A stretch of 64,000 nt of DNA, taken from Hoylesella marshii DSM 16973 = JCM 13450 (GTDB lineage: Bacteria > Bacteroidota > Bacteroidia > Bacteroidales > Bacteroidaceae). Under the pieces are notes generated by a model. It made no database searches and was not told where the DNA came from. It worked only from the letters and a program-made list of their open reading frames with translations. The stretch spans positions 1,535,356 through 1,599,355 of the forward strand of contig NZ_GL397214.1 of the NCBI RefSeq assembly GCF_000146675.1. The letters are read 5' to 3'. Of this stretch, positions 9,859 through 18,229 are shown one piece after another. Positions within the stretch are counted from its first letter, which is position 1; every line of letters starts with the position of its first letter. The position numbers were made by a program, and so were the translations under genes.

Positions 9859-11763
9859 TTATGCGAGTTGCCGCTCGACAATGCGAGCGATGATGTGTTC
9901 GTTGGTGCGGGTAATGGTACGCAGGTCGCGTATCAGGCGCACACGGAACATCCATATTCTGACATACAACACTGCGCCTAAGGGTATGACCACAAACGAT
10001 GCGATATTGAGCCATTTGCGTTCAAAGGGGCGGGTGTGGGCTTTCAGCGACATGAAAGGGTAAGCATTGAGTGCGCTGAGAATCACTTTGTCGCGCGTGT
10101 TGGAAAGGTCTTCGATAATGTTCTCCAATTCTTCGCCGATGCGCTCTATTTCGTGGTCGGGTTCGTATTTGAAGAATAGTCTGATGACGTTGGGCATTGA
10201 CAAGAGGCGATGCTTGCCGGCGTAAGCCCGTATGTCGGCTGTCATGGTTTCAAGTCTTTCGGCATCGGCGCGATAATCGGGGTCGTTGATGATGACTTCC
10301 TTACCGGCTACATGCCGTTTGAGGCGCAATCCAAACAACCGCATGAAGAAATTGCGGTAAAGGTCGATATTGAACACCACAGAATCGTTGTTCGCCTTAT
10401 AGGTAATGAAGATGGAAAGGGGAATCAATACCGCAGGAGCCAGCCCCTTGCCGAACCACACTGTCCACATGCCTCCTCGCGCCATGCGATATCCGGAGTT
10501 GTCTAATATATAATAGATGATATACACCAGCACAGAGATAATCACGGGAACGCCCAATCCGCCCTTGCGGATGATTGCGCCGAGGGGCGCACCGATGAAG
10601 AAGAAGATGAGACACGATAAGGCCAGCGTAAACTTACTGATGGCTTCGATGTCGTGTTCTCGTATGAGTTGGTCGCCGTCGGAGGTAAGCATGGCACGGA
10701 AGTCGAGGTTGCTTGCTTCCATTTTCACCGTATTGAGTGCACTGTTAATGAGATTTTTCCGCTGCTCATCCGGCAGACGTTGGTAGAGGCTGTCGAAAAC
10801 CACACGACCTTCGGCTACCTGCTTCAACGCCTTCAGCGAGTCGCTGCGACGGAGATGGTGCACTGTGAAATGCTGTGCTACCATATCGCGGTATATCTCC
10901 CGCCCCACACTGTCATACTGATGATTGAGCGAATCGAGGTCTTTTCGTATCTGGGAGAGGCTCTTTGTCCGCGCATTGTTCGACATGCTGCCCCCATCTT
11001 CTAAGCTGAAGTCGCTGTCGAAGTCAAGTACGATACGCTTAGAGAGAAAGGTCTCACGCCGATAAGGCACTGATGCGCTACTGCCAAACTCCGTAGAACG
11101 CATGTTCTCGAACCATTCGCCGCTGTAGAGTGTCAGCAATAAGTGTTTCCTGTCTGCTGTTGTCTGCAACCGGCCGGAATCGGCAAGGATGATGGCGGCA
11201 TCTTCGTAGCTATCTGTCATGCGATATATCATGATGCCATACAAGACACCCGTATCTCGGTTCTTTTTCTGCACATAGAGATTGGATTGCGGAATGCCAT
11301 CGTAAAAGATGCCTTCGGGAATCTCGAGCTCGGGGTTCTTGTGACGCATGGATTGTATCAACACGTTCAGGCGACTGTTTGCTTCCGGTCCCACGTTGTT
11401 TTGGAAATAAAAAGAACCTATTGCGATGAGGCACGATAGGAGTATCAACGAGCGGAAAGACTGCATCAGGGAGATACCGGCAGCCTTAATGGCCGTGAGT
11501 TCAGAGCTTTCTCCCAAGTTGCCAAACACGATAAGAGACGACAACAGGATAGCCAGCGGCAAGGCCTGTGGTACTAACATCAAGCCCATATACCAAAAGA
11601 ACTGTGCAAGAATCTCAAGAGCCAGCCCCTTGCCGATGAGTATATCGACCCAACGCCACAGGAATTGCATCATTAACACAAACTGACAAATCACGAATGT
11701 GCCCACAAACAGCAGTCCGAACTGTTTGGTAATGAAAATGTCTAATTTCTTTATACGAAACAT
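9859..11763 (-). CDS. LptF/LptG (YjgP/YjgQ) family lipopolysaccharide export permease
   Basis: 634 residues. Transmembrane segments lie near residues 12-35, 55-85 and 100-125 (FVICQFVLMMQFLWRWVD, PQALPLAILLSSLIVFGNLG), followed by a periplasmic jellyroll-like region and further membrane helices at about 380-480 (LSCLIFFFIGAPLGAIIRKGG). The glycine/proline segment FIGAPLGAIIRKGGLG is typical of LptF/LptG. These proteins form the inner-membrane part of the LPS transport bridge with LptB. The C-terminal 150 residues form a cytoplasmic extension with another hydrophobic stretch, as seen in long Bacteroidota members. I cannot decide between F and G. It is upstream of ribBA in a probable two-gene operon. 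Confidence 0.92.
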   Translation of the reverse strand: MFRIKKLDIFITKQFGLLFVGTFVICQFVLMMQFLWRWVDILIGKGLALEILAQFFWYMGLMLVPQALPLAILLSSLIVFGNLGESSELTAIKAAGISLMQSFRSLILLSCLIAIGSFYFQNNVGPEANSRLNVLIQSMRHKNPELEIPEGIFYDGIPQSNLYVQKKNRDTGVLYGIMIYRMTDSYEDAAIILADSGRLQTTADRKHLLLTLYSGEWFENMRSTEFGSSASVPYRRETFLSKRIVLDFDSDFSLEDGGSMSNNARTKSLSQIRKDLDSLNHQYDSVGREIYRDMVAQHFTVHHLRRSDSLKALKQVAEGRVVFDSLYQRLPDEQRKNLINSALNTVKMEASNLDFRAMLTSDGDQLIREHDIEAISKFTLALSCLIFFFIGAPLGAIIRKGGLGVPVIISVLVYIIYYILDNSGYRMARGGMWTVWFGKGLAPAVLIPLSIFITYKANNDSVVFNIDLYRNFFMRLFGLRLKRHVAGKEVIINDPDYRADAERLETMTADIRAYAGKHRLLSMPNVIRLFFKYEPDHEIERIGEELENIIEDLSNTRDKVILSALNAYPFMSLKAHTRPFERKWLNIASFVVIPLGAVLYVRIWMFRVRLIRDLRTITRTNEHIIARIVERQLA

Positions 11764-11804
11764 TCCTCGTCGTGTATCCGACAGCCACTAAGGCAATCAC
11801 CGTG

Positions 11805-11812
11805 CAAAATTA
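11805..11812 (-). promoter_or_regulatory. Candidate -7 box for the LptF/LptG-ribBA operon
   Basis: The minus strand reads TAATTTTG, matching TAnnTTTG, 42 bases upstream of the permease start. No good -33 element was seen. Confidence 0.5.
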
Positions 11813-11930
11813 GTATAAAAATATCAGAAACCCGATTTTTCCTCTGATTATCCCATCATTTTTTATCCCCTGCGGCTGACTGCTGTTTAAGTGCTTTACC
11901 AAGTCGAGATACACAGCAAGAAAGCTAATG

Positions 11931-12035
11931 ACACAAACAAGCATAGCTCTGAGCACATGAAAGCTATGCTTTGACGTCTTAAAAGCTATCTTTTTACACG
12001 GTAGGAGCTATGCTTTTTCAACAGAATTCGTAAAG
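11931..12035. repeat. Cluster of degenerate AAAGCTATGCTTT palindromic units
   Basis: Intergenic DNA contains five variants of a short imperfect palindrome at roughly 20-24-base spacing: AAAGCTAATG at 11931, GCATAGCTCT (inverted) at 11941, AAAGCTATGCTTT near 11960, AAAGCTATCTTTTTACACG near 11982 and AGCTATGCTTTTTCAA near 12008. The same pattern recurs at 60109-60200. The remainder of 11764-12202 shows no gene. Confidence 0.75.
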
Positions 12036-12202
12036 CATTGTTTATCTGTGTGTTATCTCTTGTGTAACCGTATCACACATTCGGTATTTTACGGGGAAAT
12101 GAAATAGGAATGAAAACAACGGCCTGCGCGGCAATGACAACCCCTTATCGCCTCTTTTGCAACATGACTTGTGGCGGCGACAGCAGATTCTTTTTCCTTT
12201 TG

Positions 12203-12234
12203 TTTGGAAGTTATCGGAAGATTCTTTATATTTG
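12203..12234 (+). promoter_or_regulatory. Bacteroidota-type promoter for the DUF6359-like lipoprotein
   Basis: TTTG at 12203-12206 and TATATTTG at 12227-12234 are separated by 20 bases, a full match to the -33/-7 arrangement of the primary sigma factor of Bacteroidota. The start codon follows 25 bases later, so the leader is short. Confidence 0.75.
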
Positions 12235-12258
12235 CGTAGTCCTCAATATCTTACCATC

Positions 12259-12765
12259 ATGAAGAATCTTACGCTTGTTACATTGCTGTTGGCATCGCTT
12301 TTCTTTGCCTCATGTGAGAAACCTTCGCTTGAAGGAGACGAAAAGAAACCGAAGAAACCGCATACGGAGAAACCCGACGACAAAGGAAAAGAAGACGAGA
12401 AACCTCCTGAAAATCCGAAAGATTACATCACTATCCATGATTTTCTCACCAAAGATTATTCTTCGCAAATATGGGTAGCCGGCTATATCGTGGGTGCTTG
12501 CAAACGTTCCATCTCCAATGCCGAGCTCAAGGCGCCTTTCTCTTTTCAAACGGCTCTCTTGCTTGCCGACGATAAAAACGAGACGGATAAGGGGAAAATG
12601 ATGGCGCTCGAACTGCGTACCAAATCGGTGGCAAGACGAGAATTAAACCTTGTCGACCATCCCGAAAACCATCGCAAGCGTATCAAAGTCTATGGATATC
12701 AAACCACTTATATGGGCGTTCGGGGTATGAAAAAGTGGGGAAGCCTTTACGAATGGATGAAGTAA
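12259..12765 (+). CDS. Small lipoprotein with DUF6359-like domain
   Basis: 168 residues from the chosen ATG at 12259. An upstream in-frame ATG at 12157 precedes the promoter, and only the internal start gives a proper lipoprotein signal (LLLASLFFASC, lipobox Cys at residue 19). A Lys/Glu/Pro-rich linker follows to about residue 65. The rest (WVAGYIVGACKRS...ALLLADD, KMMALELR, RIKVYGYQTTYMGVRG) resembles DUF6359, an OB-fold-like domain of Bacteroidota. Probably attached to the outer membrane; function unknown. A convergent terminator follows. Confidence 0.8.
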   Translation: MKNLTLVTLLLASLFFASCEKPSLEGDEKKPKKPHTEKPDDKGKEDEKPPENPKDYITIHDFLTKDYSSQIWVAGYIVGACKRSISNAELKAPFSFQTALLLADDKNETDKGKMMALELRTKSVARRELNLVDHPENHRKRIKVYGYQTTYMGVRGMKKWGSLYEWMK

Positions 12766-12804
12766 ACGCGATACAACGAAATCCGTTACCTCATGCACCT
12801 CATC

Positions 12805-12849
12805 AAACAATGCAGCCGCGTCCTGTAACGAACACGGCTGCATTTGTTT
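12805..12849. terminator. Bidirectional terminator between the lipoprotein gene and ssrA
   Basis: TGCAGCCG at 12811-12818 pairs with CGGCTGCA at 12835-12842. The stem extends through an A-rich left arm (AAACAA) and a T-rich right arm (TTTGTTT), so it can terminate transcription from both sides. It lies between two convergent genes. Confidence 0.7.
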
Positions 12850-12888
12850 CCGCAATGACGATTCACCTATATTCATCGCGAACGGAAG

Positions 12889-13286
12889 TGGAGATGGAGG
12901 GAGTTGAACCCTCGTCCAAACAGGGAAACCATACGCTTTCTACACGTTTATTCCGGACTTTTATTTTCGTGTTATGACAAGACCCGGACCACCCATCATA
13001 ACCTTATCCTCTGAAATTTCATCAAGCCGATGAGGCGCGACTTGACTATTTCCGATGAAACCGCATTGCTTTTTCGGGCTATTTCGGAAACACAATTCCC
13101 GAGCAATGTCTCGTTCCGTTACCTTGTAACAGAATAAAGCCTTACATCTACTGTGCTTCGATCAGGCAGCGAGAGCGTATTGTTTTTCGCCAGATAATTC
13201 TTTGACCGATGAGATTAGGGAGCCAACGGCCAACGCTCCACGTGCTTACGTACCATCTCAACCCGCTGTCAAATCCGGTCATCCCC
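12889..13286 (-). ncRNA. ssrA: tmRNA (transfer-messenger RNA), tag ending GEKQYALAA
   Basis: This RNA rescues stalled ribosomes with SmpB. Read on the minus strand, the 5' end GGGGATGACCGGATTTGAC matches the tmRNA start. The 3' end has the T-arm GGGTTCAACTCCC and the acceptor strand CATCTCC-A, which pairs over 7 bp with GGGGATG. The 3' CCA is not encoded. The resume frame at 13191-13162 reads G-E-K-Q-Y-A-L-A-A-stop, the usual end of a proteolysis tag. Length is about 398 bases, normal for one-piece tmRNA. A plus-strand frame here giving EMEGVEPSS is the well-known antisense artefact. Confidence 0.95.
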
Positions 13287-13356
13287 TGATGCCATCCGGC
13301 TTTCCTATAGCTGCTGCGGATAAGCCACCGACCTCGCATCTTTACGATGGTAAGCG

Positions 13357-13364
13357 CAAAGATA
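13357..13364 (-). promoter_or_regulatory. Candidate -7 box for ssrA
   Basis: The minus strand reads TATCTTTG, matching TAnnTTTG, 70 bases upstream of the mature tmRNA 5' end. This leaves room for a short processed leader. No clear -33 element was seen. Confidence 0.5.
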
Positions 13365-13560
13365 GTATTTCCAATTCTATTTTGCGACGATAGAACACAC
13401 TTCTTAAGGAAATATAACAACTTTCATGGGTGAAAACACTTTTTTTCCATTCTTTAAACCTAAAAGAAAAGCAGGGATTTCACAAAAAGAAACATAATTG
13501 TATTTATTTGTAAATGTTACACTCGATATGCCCATATACAGGGCGTTTCCGCAGACGAAA

Positions 13561-13630
13561 TGTCCGATTTTGCAAGATGGGGAGATTGAAGAATGTCCGA
13601 TTTTGCAAGAAGGATGTCCGATTTTGCAAG
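13561..13630 (+). repeat. Three direct copies of TGTCCGATTTTGCAAG
   Basis: Exact 16-base copies lie at 13561, 13594 and 13615 in the otherwise gene-free interval 13287-13681, upstream of a small gene. Translations in both strands (CPILQ / CKIGH) are probably incidental. They could be operator or recombination repeats. Confidence 0.8.
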
Positions 13631-13651
13631 GCCTCTTCGTCAGTTTCCTCC

Positions 13652-13659
13652 TAATTTTG
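13652..13659 (+). promoter_or_regulatory. Candidate -7 box upstream of the small 87-residue gene
   Basis: TAATTTTG matches TAnnTTTG and lies 22 bases before the ATG at 13682. The nearest TTG is 26 bases upstream, longer than the usual 19-21, so the promoter is incomplete. Confidence 0.4.
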
Positions 13660-13681
13660 CCCCAAGAAAACGTCTTCAATC

Positions 13682-13945
13682 ATGATAGAAATCAAACATA
13701 AGCAACAAAACGACGCTCCGAAGAAGCGGGAAGACCATCCGGAGTTGTACGACGAACGTATGGAACTGCTCGACACCATCCATGAAATGGTGGAGCAGGA
13801 AGTGGTCAAACACATCGGCAGCGTGCGTGCGCCACAGGATAGCGTGCGCCAACAAAAGCCACCGCCAGACAAGGCAAAGCCCGACCGCCCGCCTGTGCGC
13901 GGAGTGCGGAAGTGGCTTCAGTGGCTGTCTGATTACCTGATATGA
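13682..13945 (+). CDS. Small hydrophilic hypothetical protein
   Basis: 87 residues, strongly charged, with a helical centre (DERMELLDTIHEMVEQEVVKHIG), a Pro/Lys-rich linker and a short amphipathic tail (VRKWLQWLSDYLI). No signal peptide and no family recognised. It has a plausible -7 box and three direct repeats upstream. A minus-strand frame overlaps, but its cysteine/histidine-rich composition looks like a shadow. Whether the gene is expressed is uncertain. Confidence 0.5.
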   Translation: MIEIKHKQQNDAPKKREDHPELYDERMELLDTIHEMVEQEVVKHIGSVRAPQDSVRQQKPPPDKAKPDRPPVRGVRKWLQWLSDYLI

Positions 13946-13947
13946 CA

Positions 13948-13963
13948 CCTTATATATATAAGG
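13948..13963. repeat. Perfect 16-bp palindrome CCTTATATATATAAGG
   Basis: The palindrome lies just after the small gene. It is followed by an AGCGGGGA (about 13969) / TCCCCGCT (about 14034) inverted repeat. Without a U-tract it is not a standard terminator; it may be a protein-binding site. No gene was seen in 13946-14142. Confidence 0.6.
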
Positions 13964-14142
13964 ACAGCAGCGGGGAAGTGCTACCGGCAACGCTCATAAC
14001 CTAATCCTTTTTCATAACTCTCGCTCCGGCGGCCTCCCCGCTCTTTCTATTCGCCTCTCAAGTGATGAGAAGAATGGTAACAGCAAACCCGACTACGGGA
14101 GGGATAAAACTCCCGAAAACAACAAAATATACTTTTAATATC

Positions 14143-14202
14143 AACCCAACACCCAAGCCCCCGATACGGCGTTGCTCCGAAAGGAGATTTAATAGGGGGG
14201 CA
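14143..14202 (+). promoter_or_regulatory. Conserved leader pseudoknot, copy A
   Basis: Stem 1 pairs AACACC (14148-14153) with GGCGTT (14168-14173), with one A-C mismatch. The loop GCCCCC (14157-14162) can pair with GGGGGC (14196-14201) to form an H-type pseudoknot. Between the two sits a hairpin CTCC-GAAA-GGAG (14175-14186). The pseudoknot ends 9 bases before the start codon of the next gene. Three more copies occur at 15738, 23356 and 24816. Confidence 0.65.
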
Positions 14203-14210
14203 TTATTATT

Positions 14211-15593
14211 ATGAAGAATAAAATACTCACACTCCTCCTCACCATCATAGCGATGATGTGGGCAGGTAATGTGCAGGCGCAGCAGTCGTTCGAAATTGAC
14301 GGCGGGGAAATCGATTTCACCACTTCTGCCAACCTCACGGGGCCGTGGCTCCAATCGGGCAAGGTGAGTTGGGACGCTATGACCAAGACGCTCACCCTCG
14401 ACAACGCCATCCTCGTGGCAAAAAAGAACGCATTTAATTTTATTAACATCAGGCATATAGGATGGACATTGCGCCTTATCGGCAGCAACTCCATCACCAC
14501 CTCCGGCTGGACAGGAATAACAACAGTGGATGCAGACCTTAAAATCAAAGGCGGAGGTAGCCTCAAGATTGATGCCCAAGTATATGCCATTTCACATACC
14601 GGTGCCGACAAAGGCGTGACCATCGAAAACTGCACGGTGGAAACAAGCAAGAGTTTTAGCGGCACGAAGGGTAACGGGTCTTCACTTGTCATAAAGAACG
14701 CCACGGTGAAGTTCAGCAAGGTTATGAATTTCAAATCCATCAGTCTCATCGGTTGCGAAATCAAAGTACCCGTGAACGGCAGGGTAGACACGAATGATTA
14801 TGGTATGCAGATTATCGTCGATAAGGACGGTGAAGAGGCCAAATCTGTCGAAATAGAAGCTGGGCCTGCCATCAATTACGACCTTTCTATTTGCGGCACG
14901 AAAGTAACCTCAGCCAACTGCGACAACCTCTCCGCGCTTGACGGCGTAGAAGGAACGGTGAGTTACGATGACGACACGAAGACCCTTACGCTGAATAATG
15001 CTACCATCCGCACAGCTGGCAATATCGCCATCTACAACATGCTTGATGGCTTGACCATCAAGGTTATCGGCACCAACAACATTGCAACAGAAAGCAACAG
15101 AGTCATCTTCTGCGGTAGGGGCACCACCTTTACCGGCAGCGGAACGCTCAACGCAGAAAACCGGACAACAGCTTTTGTTATGTTTGGAGCTGTTACCATA
15201 GACGGCTGTACCGTGAACATCAAAGGCGACATCATGGGATTTAACGGCACGAGCGGCGAGAACCTCACTGTACGAAACGCTACGGTAACGGTAGAGGGAA
15301 ACGTTGCCGGCTCTATTCGTCTACTCAACAGCCTCACCTTGGAAGGCTGCGCCATCACCCAACCCGTCGGAGCCAAGTTCGACCTTCGGAAACACGCCGT
15401 GACACTCAACGGCGAGATAGTAAAGAGCAAAGTGGTTATCACCAAAGGCGCAACGGGCATCAACACCCCGACAGCCGACATACCTGCTTTCAAGCGCGGC
15501 ATCTACACACTCGAAGGTGTCCGCCTCAAAGACAAGTTTAACAGCCTGCCCAAGGGCGTGTATATCGTCGACGGCAAGAAGGTGGTGAAGTAG
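14211..15593 (+). CDS. Secreted beta-helix-like repeat protein with C-terminal sorting-type domain
   Basis: 460 residues with a signal peptide ending at VQAQ. The body has two halves, each opening with W/V-S-x-D-x-x-TKTLTL(D/N)NA and followed by short beta repeats (LRLIGSNSITT, LKIKGGGSLKI, VTIENCTVE, LTVRNATVTVEG). This resembles parallel beta-helix carbohydrate-binding proteins of the Cthe_2159 kind. The end, GIYTLEGVRL...LPKGVYIVDGKKVVK, is shared with two paralogues at 18230 and 24892 and resembles type A sorting or C-terminal domains of Bacteroidota surface proteins. Probably displayed on or released from the cell surface; ligand unknown. It is preceded by pseudoknot leader A. Confidence 0.75.
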   Translation: MKNKILTLLLTIIAMMWAGNVQAQQSFEIDGGEIDFTTSANLTGPWLQSGKVSWDAMTKTLTLDNAILVAKKNAFNFINIRHIGWTLRLIGSNSITTSGWTGITTVDADLKIKGGGSLKIDAQVYAISHTGADKGVTIENCTVETSKSFSGTKGNGSSLVIKNATVKFSKVMNFKSISLIGCEIKVPVNGRVDTNDYGMQIIVDKDGEEAKSVEIEAGPAINYDLSICGTKVTSANCDNLSALDGVEGTVSYDDDTKTLTLNNATIRTAGNIAIYNMLDGLTIKVIGTNNIATESNRVIFCGRGTTFTGSGTLNAENRTTAFVMFGAVTIDGCTVNIKGDIMGFNGTSGENLTVRNATVTVEGNVAGSIRLLNSLTLEGCAITQPVGAKFDLRKHAVTLNGEIVKSKVVITKGATGINTPTADIPAFKRGIYTLEGVRLKDKFNSLPKGVYIVDGKKVVK

Positions 15594-15631
15594 TAAGAAA
15601 CAGCTGTGTTCCGTACTAAGTAACTATGGTG

Positions 15632-15682
15632 CGGAGCATCGCTCGCCAAAGGTGCTAAACACCCTTGAGCAAAGATGCTCCG
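15632..15682. terminator. Long hairpin between paralogues, possible terminator
   Basis: CGGAGCATC (15632-15640) pairs with GATGCTCCG (15674-15682), with an inner GCTC/GAGC pair. Outer bases GGTG/CACC near 15628 and 15691 could extend it. No T-run follows directly, so it may be a processing or pausing structure. Confidence 0.4.
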
Positions 15683-15737
15683 ATACTGTTGCACCAAAAG
15701 TCTTACAATAAATTCCGTAAAAGGCTATAAAACATAA

Positions 15738-15811
15738 ATATCAACCCAACGCCCAGGCCCTCGATACGGCGTTCCCGCATAAAAAGAAATCCGCGGGTCA
15801 TTAGGGGGGCA
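15738..15811 (+). promoter_or_regulatory. Conserved leader pseudoknot, copy B
   Basis: Stem 1 pairs AACGCC (15748-15753) with GGCGTT (15768-15773). GCCCTC (15757-15762) pairs with GGGGGC (15805-15810), a U-G replacing the C-G of copy A. The intervening hairpin is a different sequence, CCCGC/GCGGG (15774-15778 with 15793-15797). The start codon follows 11 bases after the element. Confidence 0.65.
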
Positions 15812-15821
15812 CCATAAAGCA

Positions 15822-16430
15822 ATGAAGAAAAATTTATTTTTTGCAAACGCAGCGAAAGCAGCTTTCGCCCTTGCAGCAGTGTTCATGATGTCAATTGCTC
15901 TCGCTTCTTGTGGAGGTGATGACAAAGACGATCCGAACCCCGGCCCCAGTCCCAAACCTAATCCTAATCCCGAGTTGAGAGAAAACGCCTTAACCCTTAA
16001 CGGTAAGGACTATGCCATCGCCAAGGCTTCTATTATAGATATTGGCCAAGACAATTACTTCAGGATAGAGCTCGCTACCCCTTTAGTTGTGAAAATAGGC
16101 GTATATATGAGACTTGATTTGAAACTCCATGCCACTGGCAAGCCCTTTGATCTGACAAAACTTTACCCCGAGAAGGATGATGATGACCCTGATTACCGTC
16201 CATATGGAACTTGGGAACTCGAAGTCTATCAAGATGGGAAGACTTTCTTTGCCTGTGACGATCAACCCGATAAAGGTACCCCTTGTATCAGTGGCACTGT
16301 CACCATCACGGGCAACGCCAAAGAGGACTTCGCCATCGAGTTCAAAGACGTACGCGCCAAGGGTAAAGATGGTAACGAATACACGTTCTCGGCATACTTC
16401 AAAGGCAAGCCGGAAAAGAAGACCGTCTGA
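15822..16430 (+). CDS. Lipoprotein, single-domain member of a local paralogue family
   Basis: 202 residues. The signal peptide (AKAAFALAAVFMMSIALASC) has a lipobox cysteine near residue 30, followed by a Pro/Asn-rich linker and one beta-rich domain. That domain ends in a GTVTITG...IEFKDVRAKGKDGNEYTF motif. The same domain layout occurs in the lipoproteins at 16511, 20871 and 25877. The signal-peptide DNA contains the palindrome GCGAAAGCAGCTTTCGC (15852-15868), also found in two paralogues. Probably a surface or periplasmic lipoprotein; function unknown. Leader B precedes it. Confidence 0.75.
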   Translation: MKKNLFFANAAKAAFALAAVFMMSIALASCGGDDKDDPNPGPSPKPNPNPELRENALTLNGKDYAIAKASIIDIGQDNYFRIELATPLVVKIGVYMRLDLKLHATGKPFDLTKLYPEKDDDDPDYRPYGTWELEVYQDGKTFFACDDQPDKGTPCISGTVTITGNAKEDFAIEFKDVRAKGKDGNEYTFSAYFKGKPEKKTV

Positions 16431-16440
16431 CACCGAATCG

Positions 16441-16464
16441 CCCCCCTCTTCCTGTTGAGGGGGG
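16441..16464. terminator. GC-rich hairpin between two lipoprotein genes
   Basis: CCCCCCTC (16441-16448) pairs with GAGGGGGG (16457-16464), with flanking AAT/ATT pairs. No T-run follows. It may attenuate transcription or protect the mRNA 3' end ahead of the lipoprotein gene at 16511. Confidence 0.4.
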
Positions 16465-16510
16465 ATTATGAAAGAAAATTTCCAATTAAATATCATTAAG
16501 AATAAAAGTT

Positions 16511-18004
16511 ATGATGAAGAAAACATTTTTAGCGAGCGCAGCAAGCAAGGTTTTTGCTCTCGCTACAGTATTTATGATGTCAATTGCTCTCGCCTCTTGC
16601 GGCGGTGATGGCAAAGACAACCCGGCACCAGACCCCGGTCCCAATCCTGGTCCCAATCCCGATCCGGGTTCCGAGTTACCGCTACCTAAGGACAAAACGG
16701 TTCATTTCGACGACAGAGAATTTCCCATCAAGCTGGCCGAATACGAACATCTGGGCGGCACGATGTACAACATCCACCTCTACATGGGTGAAAAGGGTAT
16801 GTACGCATCACACAAAGTGGTTATTCATGCAGACATGAAACATCACTTCACCGGTAGCAAGATCGACCTGTCTAAAAAAGAAGGCATCCACGACGGACAA
16901 TACTGGGGATTGGAATACTATAATAGAAACGGTGAACCTCTCTTAGAAACATGGGGCGACCCCAGCTACACCAAGAACCCCATTTTCAATACCGGTAACC
17001 TCTCTATAAGAGGTAAAGTTGCCGAGGGTGTTGAAATCCTGCTCCTCAATGGGCGCTTCAAGGACATGAAAGGTAAAGATCGCACCATGACGTTGAGCTA
17101 CTCGGGCAAGATAACCCAGGAGTATGAAAACATACCCGCCGAAGGATATGTTACCATCAACACCTACAGCGAAGAAAGCATCAAAAGCGGTAGCTTCGAA
17201 GACAAAGATAAGGGTAACTATGTGTTACACTTCAATATCGGTAGCAGAAAGGAAAAGGTAGTGATTTTTCTGAACAAAGACTACCACATCGGCAAGCGCA
17301 TTGACCTGACCCAAAAAGAAAGTTCGCATAGCGGGTCGTACTGGAAAGTGGAGTACTACGACGCATCCGGCAACCTCGTGGCCAGCAATAGCGGCGACCC
17401 CAACGATACGGACTCCAAACCCCTCAAACACGGCATCCTCGATATCACCGGTAAGGTTGACGGCGATCTCCACGTCAAGCTAAAGAGCGGAACCCTGCAG
17501 GGCAAAGGAGAGAACTACAATGTCAACCTGCACTACAGAGACAAGCTGACCGAGATACTGCCTGATACACCCAAAAGCATCGCGGGGACTGTTAACATCG
17601 ATGGAGAGAATTACATCATTTGGAGAAGCAAATCCGAACTTGACACACCCCACACAGGTTCTGTCAAGTTTCTGGTGACTTATTACCTCAGGAACAAGAC
17701 GGATTATCCAAGAGCGGTCATCAGGATGAGCGAAATTCACTTCGGAAAAAGAATTGACCTTTCTTTACCGGATGCAAATCCGGGGACAATGACGTTTTGG
17801 GAAATAAGATACTACGACGAAAACGGAAAACTTGTGTTTGATACCAGTGCCCTTGACCATAAGCAGCACTTCAAAAGAGGTACTCTCTGGATTACCGGCA
17901 ACACAATCACTACCATTAATGTAGGAGTGGATAACGGTGTTGTCATGGGTAAAGACAGCAAGCTACATACCTTCTCGATGTGGGCCAACAAGGCACCTAA
18001 GTAG
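16511..18004 (+). CDS. Three-domain lipoprotein of the local paralogue family
   Basis: 497 residues. The signal peptide (VFALATVFMMSIALASC) is closely related to that of the gene at 15822. A Pro/Asn/Gly linker leads to three tandem copies of the family domain at about 64-205, 213-350 and 355-497. Each copy carries a GKRIDL or SKIDLS strand, a YW-x-(L/V)-E-Y-Y segment, a GTL/GIL strand and a closing segment with GKD/GKG. Domain sequences are diverged, so the triplication is old. Probably exported to the outer membrane. The second ATG (16514) is an equal start candidate. Confidence 0.75.
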   Translation: MMKKTFLASAASKVFALATVFMMSIALASCGGDGKDNPAPDPGPNPGPNPDPGSELPLPKDKTVHFDDREFPIKLAEYEHLGGTMYNIHLYMGEKGMYASHKVVIHADMKHHFTGSKIDLSKKEGIHDGQYWGLEYYNRNGEPLLETWGDPSYTKNPIFNTGNLSIRGKVAEGVEILLLNGRFKDMKGKDRTMTLSYSGKITQEYENIPAEGYVTINTYSEESIKSGSFEDKDKGNYVLHFNIGSRKEKVVIFLNKDYHIGKRIDLTQKESSHSGSYWKVEYYDASGNLVASNSGDPNDTDSKPLKHGILDITGKVDGDLHVKLKSGTLQGKGENYNVNLHYRDKLTEILPDTPKSIAGTVNIDGENYIIWRSKSELDTPHTGSVKFLVTYYLRNKTDYPRAVIRMSEIHFGKRIDLSLPDANPGTMTFWEIRYYDENGKLVFDTSALDHKQHFKRGTLWITGNTITTINVGVDNGVVMGKDSKLHTFSMWANKAPK

Positions 18005-18024
18005 ATAGAATAACGCCGAATCGG

Positions 18025-18196
18025 CCTGAGTGCGCCTATGGGGCGAGACGAGCTGAGTGCCCTATCGGGCAGACATCTGACAAATCTATCTAAAATCAAA
18101 TAAATCATAATTTTAAATGAGAAAAGATTTGAACGATTTGAATTCGATTTATTCACATACGGTCTATCAACCCTTCTGCACCGATAGGCGCACTCA
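18025..18196. repeat. Related GAGTGCGCCTAT elements in an intergenic region
   Basis: CTGAGTGCGCCTATGGGGCG at about 18026 is followed by a second, shorter version (CTGAGTGCCCTATCGGGCAG, about 18053). An inverted copy, CCGATAGGCGCACTC, lies at 18181-18195. Each half can form a small hairpin, and the outer copies can pair over about 13 bases. A further direct copy lies at about 19096. Confidence 0.55.
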
Positions 18197-18229
18197 ACAA
18201 ACAATAACAAACCGAACATTTTAAACAAT

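Noticed and set aside
12735..12977. Plus-strand frame containing EMEGVEPSS
   Set aside because: This is the antisense of the tmRNA 3' end, a frequent annotation artefact.
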